Below are positions 43,423-50,932 of a stretch of 64,000 nucleotides of DNA, one piece after another. The position numbers and the translations under genes are program-made. Positions within the stretch are counted from its first letter, which is position 1. Each line of letters opens with the position of its first letter. Under the pieces are notes generated by a model, which searched no databases, was not told where the DNA came from, and was given only the letters and a program-made list of their open reading frames with translations. Source of the DNA: an uncultured Agathobacter sp. (GTDB taxonomy: Bacteria > Bacillota > Clostridia > Lachnospirales > Lachnospiraceae); NCBI GenBank assembly GCA_934365945.1, contig CAKRNE010000006.1, positions 70,704-134,703 of the forward strand. The letters run 5' to 3'.

Positions 43423-44145
43423 ATGTTAAAAATATTTGTATGCGAGGATAATACTGTTCAGCGGCAAAAAATGGAAAGTATAATTGATTGTTTAAAAGCA
43501 GATATGGTAGATGTGATAGAAAAAGGGATTGTGACTGCTAACCCATACGAGATACTCGAACATATAAGGAATGAAAATAATTCGTGCCTGTATTTTTTGG
43601 ACATTGATCTCAAATGTGATATGGATGGATTTATGTTGGCACAAAAAATCAGGGAAACACAGCCCAGATGCTGTATAGTATTTGTTACAACACATTCTGA
43701 AATGAGCTTTATGACGTTCTCTTACAGGATAGAGGCTATGGACTTTATTATAAAAGATGATATAGGAAAATTGGAAGAACGGATGCTTCAATGTATAGAA
43801 CAGGCGATAGAAAGATGTTGTAAAAAGGAAGAAAAGGATACAGAAAAATATACAGTAAAGATAGGAAATCATATAAAAAATATTACGCTCTCAGAGATAA
43901 AATATTTTGAAGCGGTTGCAGAAACACGTAAGATAATCCTTCATGCAACAAATTGTGTAATAGAGTTTTCAGGTAAACTAAAAGAAATAGAAAAAAATTT
44001 GAATGAAGATTTTGTGAGATGCCACCGCTCTGTAATTGTGAACACAAAATATATAGAAAGCGTGGATAGAGTTAATCATATCATATATTTGAAGGATGGG
44101 GAAATATGTCATATGTCTGTCAGACTCGGGAAGAAAATCTGGTGA
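43423..44145 (+). CDS. LytTR family response regulator (AgrA-like), copy 2
   Basis: 240 residues, paralogue of the preceding gene (VCEDNTVQR, YFLDIDLKCDMDG, VFVTTHSEMS, DFIIKDD, RCHRSVIVN). The duplicates are transcribed away from each other from a shared 126-bp AT-rich gap. One kinase for two regulators suggests split output or a lost partner. Confidence 0.93.
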   Translation: MLKIFVCEDNTVQRQKMESIIDCLKADMVDVIEKGIVTANPYEILEHIRNENNSCLYFLDIDLKCDMDGFMLAQKIRETQPRCCIVFVTTHSEMSFMTFSYRIEAMDFIIKDDIGKLEERMLQCIEQAIERCCKKEEKDTEKYTVKIGNHIKNITLSEIKYFEAVAETRKIILHATNCVIEFSGKLKEIEKNLNEDFVRCHRSVIVNTKYIESVDRVNHIIYLKDGEICHMSVRLGKKIW

Positions 44146-44147
44146 AT

Positions 44148-44252
44148 TTAATGGGGAGATTTAGAGGAAATATTTTCAACTTCATCAATGTCTTTTCTTA
44201 TTTCAGAATCAACGGTTCTTACATGTTCCTTATAGTCGTTCTAGGTTTTCAT
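44148..44252 (-). pseudogene. mini-gene with strong Shine-Dalgarno, interrupted by an in-frame TAG at codon 4
   Basis: On the minus strand AAAGGAGG precedes ATG 44252; the frame reads MKT, TAG, then 30 charged residues (NDYKEHVRTVDSEIRKD..) and TAA. The excellent ribosome binding site and coding-like remainder suggest a small protein gene broken by a nonsense mutation. It lies just downstream of hepT in the same direction. Confidence 0.4.
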
Positions 44253-44295
44253 AATTCAGCCTCCTTTCGAGCAAGGTAATCATTGGCGTATGTAA

Positions 44296-44619
44296 TTATA
44301 TTATTTCAAGTAATTCCGGAATATCATGCTTGAGTGTTTCAAAAACCACGTTCAAATCTACATTTCCGTAATCGTGAACTATACGATTTCTCAATCCATA
44401 GATTGCATTCCATGGAACGTTTCCTCTGTGGAGTTTATATTCATCTGACAATTTTTTTGCATTCTCAGATATTTGAATCATACGAAATAACATGGAATCG
44501 AGAAGGACTTCATTTGCATTAAGTTCATCAATATCAACATTTTTCATATGTGTAACAACAAATTCTAAATCCTGTTTCAACCTTTTAATATAATAAGCAT
44601 CATTCTTAACATTGTCCAT
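44296..44619 (-). CDS. hepT: HepT-like ribonuclease toxin (DUF86)
   Basis: 107 residues. The active-site motif RNRIVHDYG (R-x4-6-H) is intact. HepT is an RNase that acts as toxin; its MntA nucleotidyltransferase partner silences it by AMPylation of the Tyr in this motif. Overlaps the antitoxin gene by 14 bp. Confidence 0.9.
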   Translation of the reverse strand: MDNVKNDAYYIKRLKQDLEFVVTHMKNVDIDELNANEVLLDSMLFRMIQISENAKKLSDEYKLHRGNVPWNAIYGLRNRIVHDYGNVDLNVVFETLKHDIPELLEII

Positions 44620-45085
44620 ATATTTTCACTCCATCTTTTAGTATTTCCTGTGTTAGCTCAAAATTATCTTTCAATTGATTTATATCAAGTACATCAACTT
44701 TTTTGTGAAGTGCAGTTCTTATATCCTCCACTAATCCATAGAATTTTAATCCGGTCGCGTCTGTTGAAATTAAAAGGTCAACATCGCTGGTTGGTTTTGC
44801 TGTACCTTTTGAGTACGAACCAAACAGATAACAGAAATTAACATTATATTTATCAAATACAACAGAGCATTTTCTTTTTATATAATCAATATCTACTATA
44901 CCATTTTCTTCATCAATAGGATTAATTTCAGATATTTTTTCAATCATATATTTGTACTTTATGCTATCTGCCTTTTTTTCATCATTTTCATAAGATTTGT
45001 ATGAACGCAAAGAAACTCCGAGTATATCCGCAGCTTGATTTTGTGTTAATTTTCTCTCAATTCGTAAAGATTTTAATTCTCCCAT
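44606..45085 (-). CDS. mntA: MntA-like nucleotidyltransferase antitoxin with N-terminal XRE helix-turn-helix
   Basis: About 159 residues from ATG 45085 (GAGGTG upstream; the longer start at 45124 lies inside the promoter). Residues 1-45 are an XRE HTH (LTQNQAADILGVSLRSYKSYE); residues 60-159 are a minimal nucleotidyltransferase with GSYSKGTAKPTSDVDLLI, containing the GS..DxD catalytic motif. Fusion of DNA-binding and AMPylating parts in one chain lets the antitoxin both repress the operon and modify HepT. Confidence 0.88.
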   Translation of the reverse strand: MGELKSLRIERKLTQNQAADILGVSLRSYKSYENDEKKADSIKYKYMIEKISEINPIDEENGIVDIDYIKRKCSVVFDKYNVNFCYLFGSYSKGTAKPTSDVDLLISTDATGLKFYGLVEDIRTALHKKVDVLDINQLKDNFELTQEILKDGVKIYGQC

Positions 45086-45103
45086 GTTTGCACCTCTAAA
45101 TAT

Positions 45104-45156
45104 AGAATAGTGCAAAATTTGCACTTTGTCAAGCTGAGTAGTGCAAAATTTGCACT
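45104..45156 (-). promoter_or_regulatory. mntA-hepT promoter with two perfect palindromic operators
   Basis: AGTGCAAAATTTGCACT occurs at 45109-45125 and 45140-45156, 31 bp apart (three helical turns). Reading the minus strand, TTGACA (45127-45132) and TATTCT (45104-45109) are spaced 17 bp and the first operator fills that spacer exactly. The XRE domain of MntA is the obvious ligand. Confidence 0.85.
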
Positions 45157-45224
45157 TTTATTTTTAATTACACGTAGCTATTCTACAAATATGATCTTAG
45201 ACCATTTGGAATCACGAGCTTAAT

Positions 45225-45306
45225 GTGTTACTACACATAGATATTGCAACGAAACAACGTATACTCTTCTTAATCTGCTATTTTTAACGAGATTAAGAAG
45301 AGTATA
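45225..45306 (+). promoter_or_regulatory. 82-bp direct repeat copy B, with the same 17-bp dyad
   Basis: TATACTCTTCTTAATCT (45260-45276) and its exact complement (45290-45306), same spacing and same flanks as at 39308-39389. Lies between the mntA promoter and the Phd-type gene. Confidence 0.8.
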
Positions 45307-45340
45307 TTTGCATTTTGACTCATTTTTTGCAGAAAATGCC

Positions 45341-45392
45341 GTTATACTTTACTTAAAGTGTATAAAAAACAGAGATTAAGAAGAGTATAACG
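45341..45392 (+). promoter_or_regulatory. third, imperfect copy of the dyad
   Basis: GTTATACTTTACTTAA (from 45341) faces AGATTAAGAAGAGTATAAC (45374-45392); the right arm is identical to the dyad arm, the left arm has changes. Followed by the phd-type promoter. Confidence 0.6.
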
Positions 45393-45430
45393 ATATATAT
45401 TTTATTGGTGGAGGTGTAAGAAAAGATCTG

Positions 45431-45490
45431 TTGACAAGGGAATAATAATAGCATTAAATAAAAGTACGAAAAAACATACGATTTTTTGTA
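45431..45490 (+). promoter_or_regulatory. promoter and possible operator of the Phd/YefM gene
   Basis: TTGACA (45431-45436) and TTAAAT (45454-45459) with 17-bp spacing. An imperfect dyad GTACGAAAAAAC..GATTTTTTGTAC (45463-45490) just downstream is a plausible autorepression site. Confidence 0.6.
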
Positions 45491-45509
45491 CGGAAATGAG
45501 GTGTTAAAT

Positions 45510-45764
45510 ATGTTAGCAGTAAAGAGCATGGATGTAAGAGAAAATTTTAAATCGTTATGTGATAAGGTTTTCAGAGGAGAAACATTGATTGTATCAAGAC
45601 CAAAGAATGAAAACATAGTGATGATGTCGGAATCTGAATACAATGAGATTATGAAAGCAAAGAGAAATGCTGAATACCTTGCTATGCTGGATAAATCTAT
45701 GGCTGAAGCCGAAGCAGGTGGTTTTATTACAAAGACAGTGGATGAGTTAGGAGCATACGAATAA
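45510..45764 (+). CDS. Phd/YefM family antitoxin
   Basis: 84 residues from ATG 45510 (GAGGTG upstream). LAVKSMDVRENFKSLCDKVFRGETLIVSRP is the typical Phd_YefM DNA-binding half; the C-terminal tail binds toxin. The expected toxin follows only as a remnant, so this is an orphan antitoxin. Confidence 0.88.
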   Translation: MLAVKSMDVRENFKSLCDKVFRGETLIVSRPKNENIVMMSESEYNEIMKAKRNAEYLAMLDKSMAEAEAGGFITKTVDELGAYE

Positions 45765-45829
45765 TGAATGTAGTATTTACCCCGCTTTCTTTTTACTCAA
45801 TAAGCTCATTATCTAAGAGAATATTATAA
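45764..45829 (+). pseudogene. truncated toxin gene after the YefM-type antitoxin
   Basis: ATG 45764 overlaps the antitoxin stop by one base. It gives only 21 residues (MNVVFTPLSFYSISSLSKRI..) before TAA; the start is like that of RelE/YoeB-type toxins (VxFTPxAxxxL) but the body is missing and KilA-N sequence follows. Deletion remnant. Confidence 0.55.
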
Positions 45830-45835
45830 CAGGGC

Positions 45836-46370
45836 ATGGGCGGTGTTGTTAATGAAGACGCTTATATTTCGCTCACTGATATTGCAAAATATAAAAATCC
45901 AGACAATGCTTTTATTGTGGTGGCAAACTGGATGCGTAATCATTCTACAATTTCGTTTTTGGGCTTGTGGGAACAAATTCACAATCCGAATTTTAAACCT
46001 ATCGAATTCGATAGGTTTAAAGCAGAATCTGGTGATAATGCTTTTACGTTGACACCGCAGCAGTGGATCAAAGCAACGGATGCAATCGGTATTGTATCAA
46101 AATCGGGACGATATGGAGGCACTTATGCTCATACGGATATAGCGTTTGAGTTTGCTTCATGGATTTCGACGGAGTTTAAGCTTTATATTATCTTCGCATG
46201 AAATGGCATATACATACGCTTCAGAAGCGGATATTTTAAACATGGCTTTGTTTGGGAAAACGGCAGCTCAATGGAGAAATGAAAAAGGAATAAAAGGTAA
46301 AACGCTTAATATCAGGGATTTTGCTCCTTTAATCATGATAATAATATTGCAACAGGTACATATACCGTGG
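45836..46370 (+). pseudogene. KilA-N domain protein, frameshifted and internally deleted
   Basis: Frame 1 (45836-46201) gives a KilA-N domain (YISLTDIAKYKNPDNA, VVANWMRN, GRYGGTYAHTDIAFEFASWIS) and ends early; the continuation EMAYTYASEADILNMALFGKTAAQW is in another frame (to 46370). Intact relatives join these with about 30-60 further residues. Such proteins are common in prophages and mobile islands. Confidence 0.75.
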
Positions 46371-46416
46371 TAAAATAGGACTAAGATGCTAGAAAACAGT
46401 TTTGGGGATATATAAT

Positions 46417-48018
46417 ATGGAGATAAAACTTCTAAATGAGAAAAAAGGTCAGAGAATGCTGATAGGTCTGGTATTGGTATTGTTTCTGACGATTTTTCTA
46501 TGTGCGGTCTTTACACGGGAAGATGTAGAGGCCGTCAATAAACTGAAGGCTTATAAGCCTGATGATATACAATATATGAATAATGGTTCGGTTCTGCTTG
46601 AATTTACGGTTGATGCGAACAGCAGTGACAGGGGAGTACTGGTGTTCTTTACCTCGCATCAGTATGTAGATGCCTATGCAAATGGCACCCAGATATACAG
46701 CCTCAGGGAGTCAGGCGGCATATGGGGACATACCACCGGAAATGTATGGAATTTCATAAAATTGCCAAACTATGCAGAAAAGATCGTGGTGCGTCTTGAG
46801 TCATGCTATCCGGAGGCAACCTCTCTTCCGGACAAATTCTATGTCGGAACAGGAAATGAGATATATAGCTGGGTGCTCCGCCAGTCGATGCCTGCTTTTA
46901 TAGTAAGTGTGTTTATTTTGATGGTAGGTCTGTTCATAACATCATACTGGCTGATCATCCACAAAAGCAGTCATATAGATGGGACGCTTTTTTACCTTGG
47001 AGTATTTTCGATATTATTGGGACTTTGGTCAGCAAATGAGACAAATGCAGCTGCGCTTATGATCATAAACAGGCGTGCATCATCATTTGCAGCATTTGTG
47101 CTTCTGATGGGAATGCCTATACCGTTTATCATGTTTGTAAAGAGCTTCCTTGAGATAAAAGACAATCGTTTCTGGCGGTACATATGTGATCTCAACGGTC
47201 TTGTCATACTGGTAAGCTATATACTGAATTTTACCGGTATCTACGAGTTTCGCAGAAGCCTGTGGATGACACATTTTATCATAATACTTATGCTTGTATA
47301 TATGTTCATCGTTATAGTGGGCAAGATTACCAAAAGACAGGTGGATCAGAAATTAAAGGCATGTGGTGGTGCGCTTATCCTTGTTTTTGCAGCTACGATA
47401 GTAGATCTTGCCGAATATTACCAGACATGCAATAATTCAGGAGTATTTGGCAGGAGCTCATTCCTTATATTTATAATCGTTCTCGGCATCGAATCGGCAA
47501 GACAGGCTGTTGTCAGCCTTAAAAAAGGCAGACGAGCCGAGGAACTCGAGCAGTTTGCCTTAAACGATTCCATGACAGGACTATACAATAGAAATGCATA
47601 TGATTTCTTTGTACATAATGAAACAGACTTTAAAAATTATCTGATAGTGACGTTTGACATAAATAACCTCAAACGTTGCAATGATAATTACGGACACAGT
47701 GCAGGAGATGCATACATATCAAATTCTGCGCGCGTGATCGAGAACATTTTCGAGCGTTTCGGCAAATGTTACCGTATCGGAGGCGATGAGTTCTGCTGTG
47801 TCATTCCGAAAGCAAAGGGGTTTAATATACAGCGTTACATCCAGAAACTTCATCAGGATGTTGAGATATTAAACAACAAAAACATCATCCCTACAGAGGT
47901 CGGTATCGCCTGTGGATATGCATTTGTCACAGAGACGGATACAGACATAGAGAAGGTGCGCGAGCGCGCAGATGAGATGATGTATCAGAACAAAAAAGAA
48001 CTAAAGGGGCTTCATTGA
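46417..48018 (+). CDS. membrane diguanylate cyclase (GGDEF)
   Basis: About 533 residues. N-terminal anchor (MLIGLVLVLFLTIFLCAVF), an extracytoplasmic beta-rich domain of about 130 residues, seven hydrophobic segments (7TM-type sensor), and a C-terminal GGDEF domain: NDSMTGLYNRNAYD, DINNLKRCNDNYGHSAGD, RIGGDEF. The active-site GGDEF is intact; an RxxD I-site is not evident. Makes c-di-GMP on an external cue. Base composition is higher in G+C than the rest of the island. Confidence 0.9.
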   Translation: MEIKLLNEKKGQRMLIGLVLVLFLTIFLCAVFTREDVEAVNKLKAYKPDDIQYMNNGSVLLEFTVDANSSDRGVLVFFTSHQYVDAYANGTQIYSLRESGGIWGHTTGNVWNFIKLPNYAEKIVVRLESCYPEATSLPDKFYVGTGNEIYSWVLRQSMPAFIVSVFILMVGLFITSYWLIIHKSSHIDGTLFYLGVFSILLGLWSANETNAAALMIINRRASSFAAFVLLMGMPIPFIMFVKSFLEIKDNRFWRYICDLNGLVILVSYILNFTGIYEFRRSLWMTHFIIILMLVYMFIVIVGKITKRQVDQKLKACGGALILVFAATIVDLAEYYQTCNNSGVFGRSSFLIFIIVLGIESARQAVVSLKKGRRAEELEQFALNDSMTGLYNRNAYDFFVHNETDFKNYLIVTFDINNLKRCNDNYGHSAGDAYISNSARVIENIFERFGKCYRIGGDEFCCVIPKAKGFNIQRYIQKLHQDVEILNNKNIIPTEVGIACGYAFVTETDTDIEKVRERADEMMYQNKKELKGLH

Positions 48019-48020
48019 AG

Positions 48021-48068
48021 GTACATTTCCGGGATGGCCACGTGCTCTGTGGTGGAACAAAAATGTAA
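48021..48068 (+). pseudogene. remnant of an mnmA 3' end
   Basis: Translates as VHFRDGHVLCGGTKM-stop. Intact MnmA ends AVFYQDGHVLCGGTIEKMS; nine residues DGHVLCGGT are identical and the DNA is similar but clearly diverged (many synonymous changes). It begins two bases after the diguanylate cyclase stop codon and marks the right boundary of the accessory island. Confidence 0.75.
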
Positions 48069-48106
48069 CTGTTTTTGCGGTTTCATGAACAGCTACAGGT
48101 AAAATA

Positions 48107-48194
48107 TTAAAAACCCCATAAATTCCTGTTGACAGATAGGGATTCATGGGGTATATTTATATCAACAATTAATTCATACAAATACAGTATGAAT
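48107..48194 (+). promoter_or_regulatory. cysK upstream region: hairpin, promoter and 8-bp palindrome
   Basis: TTGACA (48129-48134) and TATATT (48152-48157) with 17-bp spacing form a good promoter. It lies within a hairpin (ACCCCAT..CCT with GGG..ATGGGGT, 48112-48152) that may also end upstream transcription. ATTCATAC (48172-48179) and GTATGAAT (48187-48194) form a perfect dyad with 7-base spacer about 8 bases after the expected start, a position suited to a repressor. Confidence 0.6.
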
Positions 48195-48249
48195 ATAGGA
48201 GATTAAAACAAAGCATTAACATTACAATGACATCAAGGAGGACACAAAC

Positions 48250-49182
48250 ATGTCAAACATTTATCAGGGAACATTAGGACTTATTGGAAATACACCGCTT
48301 GTAGAGCTTACACATGTAGAGAAGGCATACGGACTTGAGGCAAGACTTCTTGCAAAGCTTGAGTACTTCAACCCGGCCGGATCGGTAAAGGACAGAATCG
48401 CAAAAGAGATGATTGAGCAGGCAGAGAGAGACGGAAAGCTCAAGCCGGGCTCAACAATCATCGAGCCAACATCAGGAAATACAGGAATCGGACTTGCAGC
48501 AATCGCAGCAGCAAAGGGATATAAGATTATCATCGTTCTTCCTGAGACAATGTCCATCGAGAGAAGAAACATCATCAAGGCATATGGCGCAGAGCTCGTG
48601 CTTTCAGACGGTACAAAGGGTATGAAGGGAGCTATCGCCAAGGCAGAGGAGCTTCATGAGCAGATTCCTGACAGCTTCATTCCTGAGCAGTTTGAGAACC
48701 CTGCAAACCCGGAGGCACACAGAAAGACAACAGGTCCTGAGATCTGGAACGATACAGACGGACAGGTAGATGCATTCGTAGCCGGAGTCGGAACAGGCGG
48801 AACAATCACAGGAACAGGTGAGTACTTAAAGAGCAAGAACCCTGACATAAAGATTATCGCAGTAGAGCCTGAGACATCAGCAGTGCTTTCAACAGGAAAA
48901 GCCGGAGCACACAAGATTCAGGGAATCGGAGCAGGCTTCGTACCAAACACATTAAATACAGAGGTATATGATGAGATTATCCCTGTATCAAATGAGGCAT
49001 CATTTGAGTATGGCAAGGTTATAGCAAAAGAGGAGGGCGTACTTGTAGGTATTTCTTCAGGAGCAGCTCTCTATGCAGCAATCGAGGTAGCCAAGAGACC
49101 TGAGTTCAAGGGCAAGACAGTAGTAGCACTTCTTCCTGACAGCGGAGACAGATACTACTCAACAGATCTTTTCAAGGATTAA
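48250..49182 (+). CDS. cysK: cysteine synthase A (O-acetylserine sulfhydrylase)
   Basis: 310 residues. [22 protein letters not shown] (PLP Lys), PTSGNTGIG (substrate loop), [16 protein letters not shown] (phosphate site), [10 protein letters not shown]. Makes cysteine from O-acetylserine and sulfide. Strong AAGGAGG. Monocistronic. Confidence 0.97.
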   Translation: MSNIYQGTLGLIGNTPLVELTHVEKAYGLEARLLAKLEYFNPAGSVKDRIAKEMIEQAERDGKLKPGSTIIEPTSGNTGIGLAAIAAAKGYKIIIVLPETMSIERRNIIKAYGAELVLSDGTKGMKGAIAKAEELHEQIPDSFIPEQFENPANPEAHRKTTGPEIWNDTDGQVDAFVAGVGTGGTITGTGEYLKSKNPDIKIIAVEPETSAVLSTGKAGAHKIQGIGAGFVPNTLNTEVYDEIIPVSNEASFEYGKVIAKEEGVLVGISSGAALYAAIEVAKRPEFKGKTVVALLPDSGDRYYSTDLFKD

Positions 49183-49199
49183 TAAAGTATATTATGATA

Positions 49200-49232
49200 G
49201 CGAACAAGACACCCCTGCGGTGTCTTGTTTGC
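49200..49232 (+). terminator. hairpin after cysK
   Basis: GCGAACAAGACACC pairs with GGTGTCTTGTTTGC (one mismatch, loop of 5); no T-tract follows, but placement fits a terminator. Confidence 0.7.
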
Positions 49233-49358
49233 ATATAATTCAATTGATTCTTAAAAATACCATAAACTTTTTTCTTTGTTTTTTGATTTTCAGCTTATTA
49301 TTTACATTTTTTGGTTTTGGTTTGGTTTTGGAGCTTGGTTTTGGAGTTACGAATATTT

Positions 49359-49416
49359 AGGGATAATATATTAGTTATATCTTGATAAAAATGCCCAAAA
49401 GGGATAATATATTAGC
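49359..49416 (+). promoter_or_regulatory. hipBA promoter with two 16-bp direct repeats
   Basis: AGGGATAATATATTAG at 49359-49374 and 49400-49415, 41 bp apart. TTGATA (49382-49387) and TAATAT (49405-49410), 17-bp spacing, make a promoter whose -10 lies in the second repeat, and whose expected start coincides with ATG 49417. Confidence 0.75.
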
Positions 49417-49698
49417 ATGATTAACTTATATCAAAAAACATGGACAGAAATAAATAACGACATTGCACAAAAGATAGTACGCTTGCGCAAAAGAAAGAAA
49501 ATTACTCAAAAGCAATTAGCTGCAAGATCAGGTGTAAGTCTTGGTTCACTTAAGCGATTTGAGCAAAGCGGTGAGATATCCCTGCAATCTTTGACCAAAA
49601 TTGCAATAGCTCTTGATGTGGAGAACGAACTTGAAGACTTGTTTAATAATGTGCCATTTGCATCTATCGAGGAGGTAATTAATGAACAGACTAGATAA
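49417..49698 (+). CDS. hipB: HipB-like XRE antitoxin/repressor
   Basis: 93 residues: KIVRLRKRKKITQKQLAARSGVSLGSLKRFEQSGEISL is an XRE HTH. The start codon has no Shine-Dalgarno and sits 7 bases after the -10, so the mRNA is probably leaderless. Overlaps hipA by 17 bp. Confidence 0.88.
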   Translation: MINLYQKTWTEINNDIAQKIVRLRKRKKITQKQLAARSGVSLGSLKRFEQSGEISLQSLTKIAIALDVENELEDLFNNVPFASIEEVINEQTR

Positions 49699-50806
49699 GC
49701 TTGAAGTTTTTTATCATGAAAGACTCGTCGGAACGATTGCTTTGTACCAAAATCGTCTGGCTGCGTTTGAGTATGACAGTAACTGGCTGGCAAATGGATT
49801 TTCCATAAGCCCTTTTTCGCTGCCTTTGGAAAAGAAGGTTTTTATACCAAAGATAGATCCGTTCGAGGGACTTTTTGGTGTTTTTGCGGATAGTCTGCCT
49901 GATGGCTGGGGCAGATTGTTGGTTGACAGGCTTATGAAGAAAAATGGCATAAATCCATATGATATAGGCAGCCTTGAGAGACTTGCGATTGTAGGAAGCT
50001 CAGGAATGGGAGCTTTAACCTACCAGCCTGTTATAACAATGGAAAAAAATCACGATGAGAAATCGTTGGATGAAATTGCATTGGAATGTGAAAAAATATT
50101 GAGCACAGAGACTTGCGATAATCTGGACTTTCTGTTTTCTAAGGGAGGCTCCTCCGGCGGAGCCAGACCTAAGATACTTACAAAAGTAGACGAAGAGGAT
50201 TGGATCATCAAATTCCCGTCATCTTATGATAGCATAGATATAGGCAGACAGGAATATGATTATGCAATGTGTGCCAAAGAATGTGGAATAGCAATGGAAA
50301 ATATAAGATTATTTTCCTCTGAGCGCACGAAAGGATATTTTGGAACGAAAAGATTTGACCGTACTAATGACTCCAAAAGCAGAAGAATTCACATGGTATC
50401 AGCTTCCGGGCTGTTAGAAACATCTCACAGAATACCAAATCTCGATTATGATATTCTGATGCAGCTTACACTCCGGCTTACCAAATCTATGGAAGAATGT
50501 GAAAAATTGTATCGACTTATGTGCTTTAATGTGTATGCGCATAACAGGGATGACCATTCGAAGAATTTTACTTATCTGTATGATGAAGATGAAAGCAGTT
50601 GGAAATTGTCACCGGCGTATGACCTCACCTACAGTAATTCAATCGGTGGAGAGCATGCTACCACGGTAAATGGAAATGGTGTAAATCCGGAACTGGACGA
50701 TATTCTTGCGGTTGCCAAAAAGATTGGATTAAATATGACAATGGCAAGGAAAACCGCACTGAATATAAGAGATTGTGTTAATGAAATGCTTGGGGAGTAT
50801 CTATAG
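49682..50806 (+). CDS. hipA: HipA-like Ser/Thr kinase toxin
   Basis: 374 residues. N-terminal HipA_N part (GTIALYQNRLAAFEYD), SPFSLPL, PDGWGRLLVDRL, then SSGGARPKI (ATP loop), WIIKFPSS, catalytic NRDDHSKNF and metal-binding SPAYDLTYS. HipA proteins phosphorylate aminoacyl-tRNA synthetases and cause growth arrest. All catalytic motifs are intact. Confidence 0.93.
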   Translation: MNRLDKLEVFYHERLVGTIALYQNRLAAFEYDSNWLANGFSISPFSLPLEKKVFIPKIDPFEGLFGVFADSLPDGWGRLLVDRLMKKNGINPYDIGSLERLAIVGSSGMGALTYQPVITMEKNHDEKSLDEIALECEKILSTETCDNLDFLFSKGGSSGGARPKILTKVDEEDWIIKFPSSYDSIDIGRQEYDYAMCAKECGIAMENIRLFSSERTKGYFGTKRFDRTNDSKSRRIHMVSASGLLETSHRIPNLDYDILMQLTLRLTKSMEECEKLYRLMCFNVYAHNRDDHSKNFTYLYDEDESSWKLSPAYDLTYSNSIGGEHATTVNGNGVNPELDDILAVAKKIGLNMTMARKTALNIRDCVNEMLGEYL

Positions 50807-50867
50807 TGCAGTGATAGTGTATTATCCATAATATTTGATTATTAAAAAGAATGGCGATTTGCAATAT

Positions 50868-50921
50868 AAATACCCCGTTTCCGTTATAACTATATTTTAT
50901 AATGGAAACGGGGTATTTTTT
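50868..50921 (+). terminator. bidirectional terminator between hipA and the radical SAM gene
   Basis: AAATACCCCGTTTCC pairs with GGAAACGGGGTATTT (50904-50918) plus inner TTATA/TATAA; flanked by A and T tracts. Confidence 0.92.
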
Positions 50922-50932
50922 ATACTCTATTC

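Noticed and set aside
44606..45124. Longer start of the MntA antitoxin at 45124
   Set aside because: That start would lie within the -10 and operator region; ATG 45085 has a proper Shine-Dalgarno and matches the HTH start.
35755..48068. Prophage
   Set aside because: Apart from a broken KilA-N gene there are no phage structural, packaging or integrase genes.
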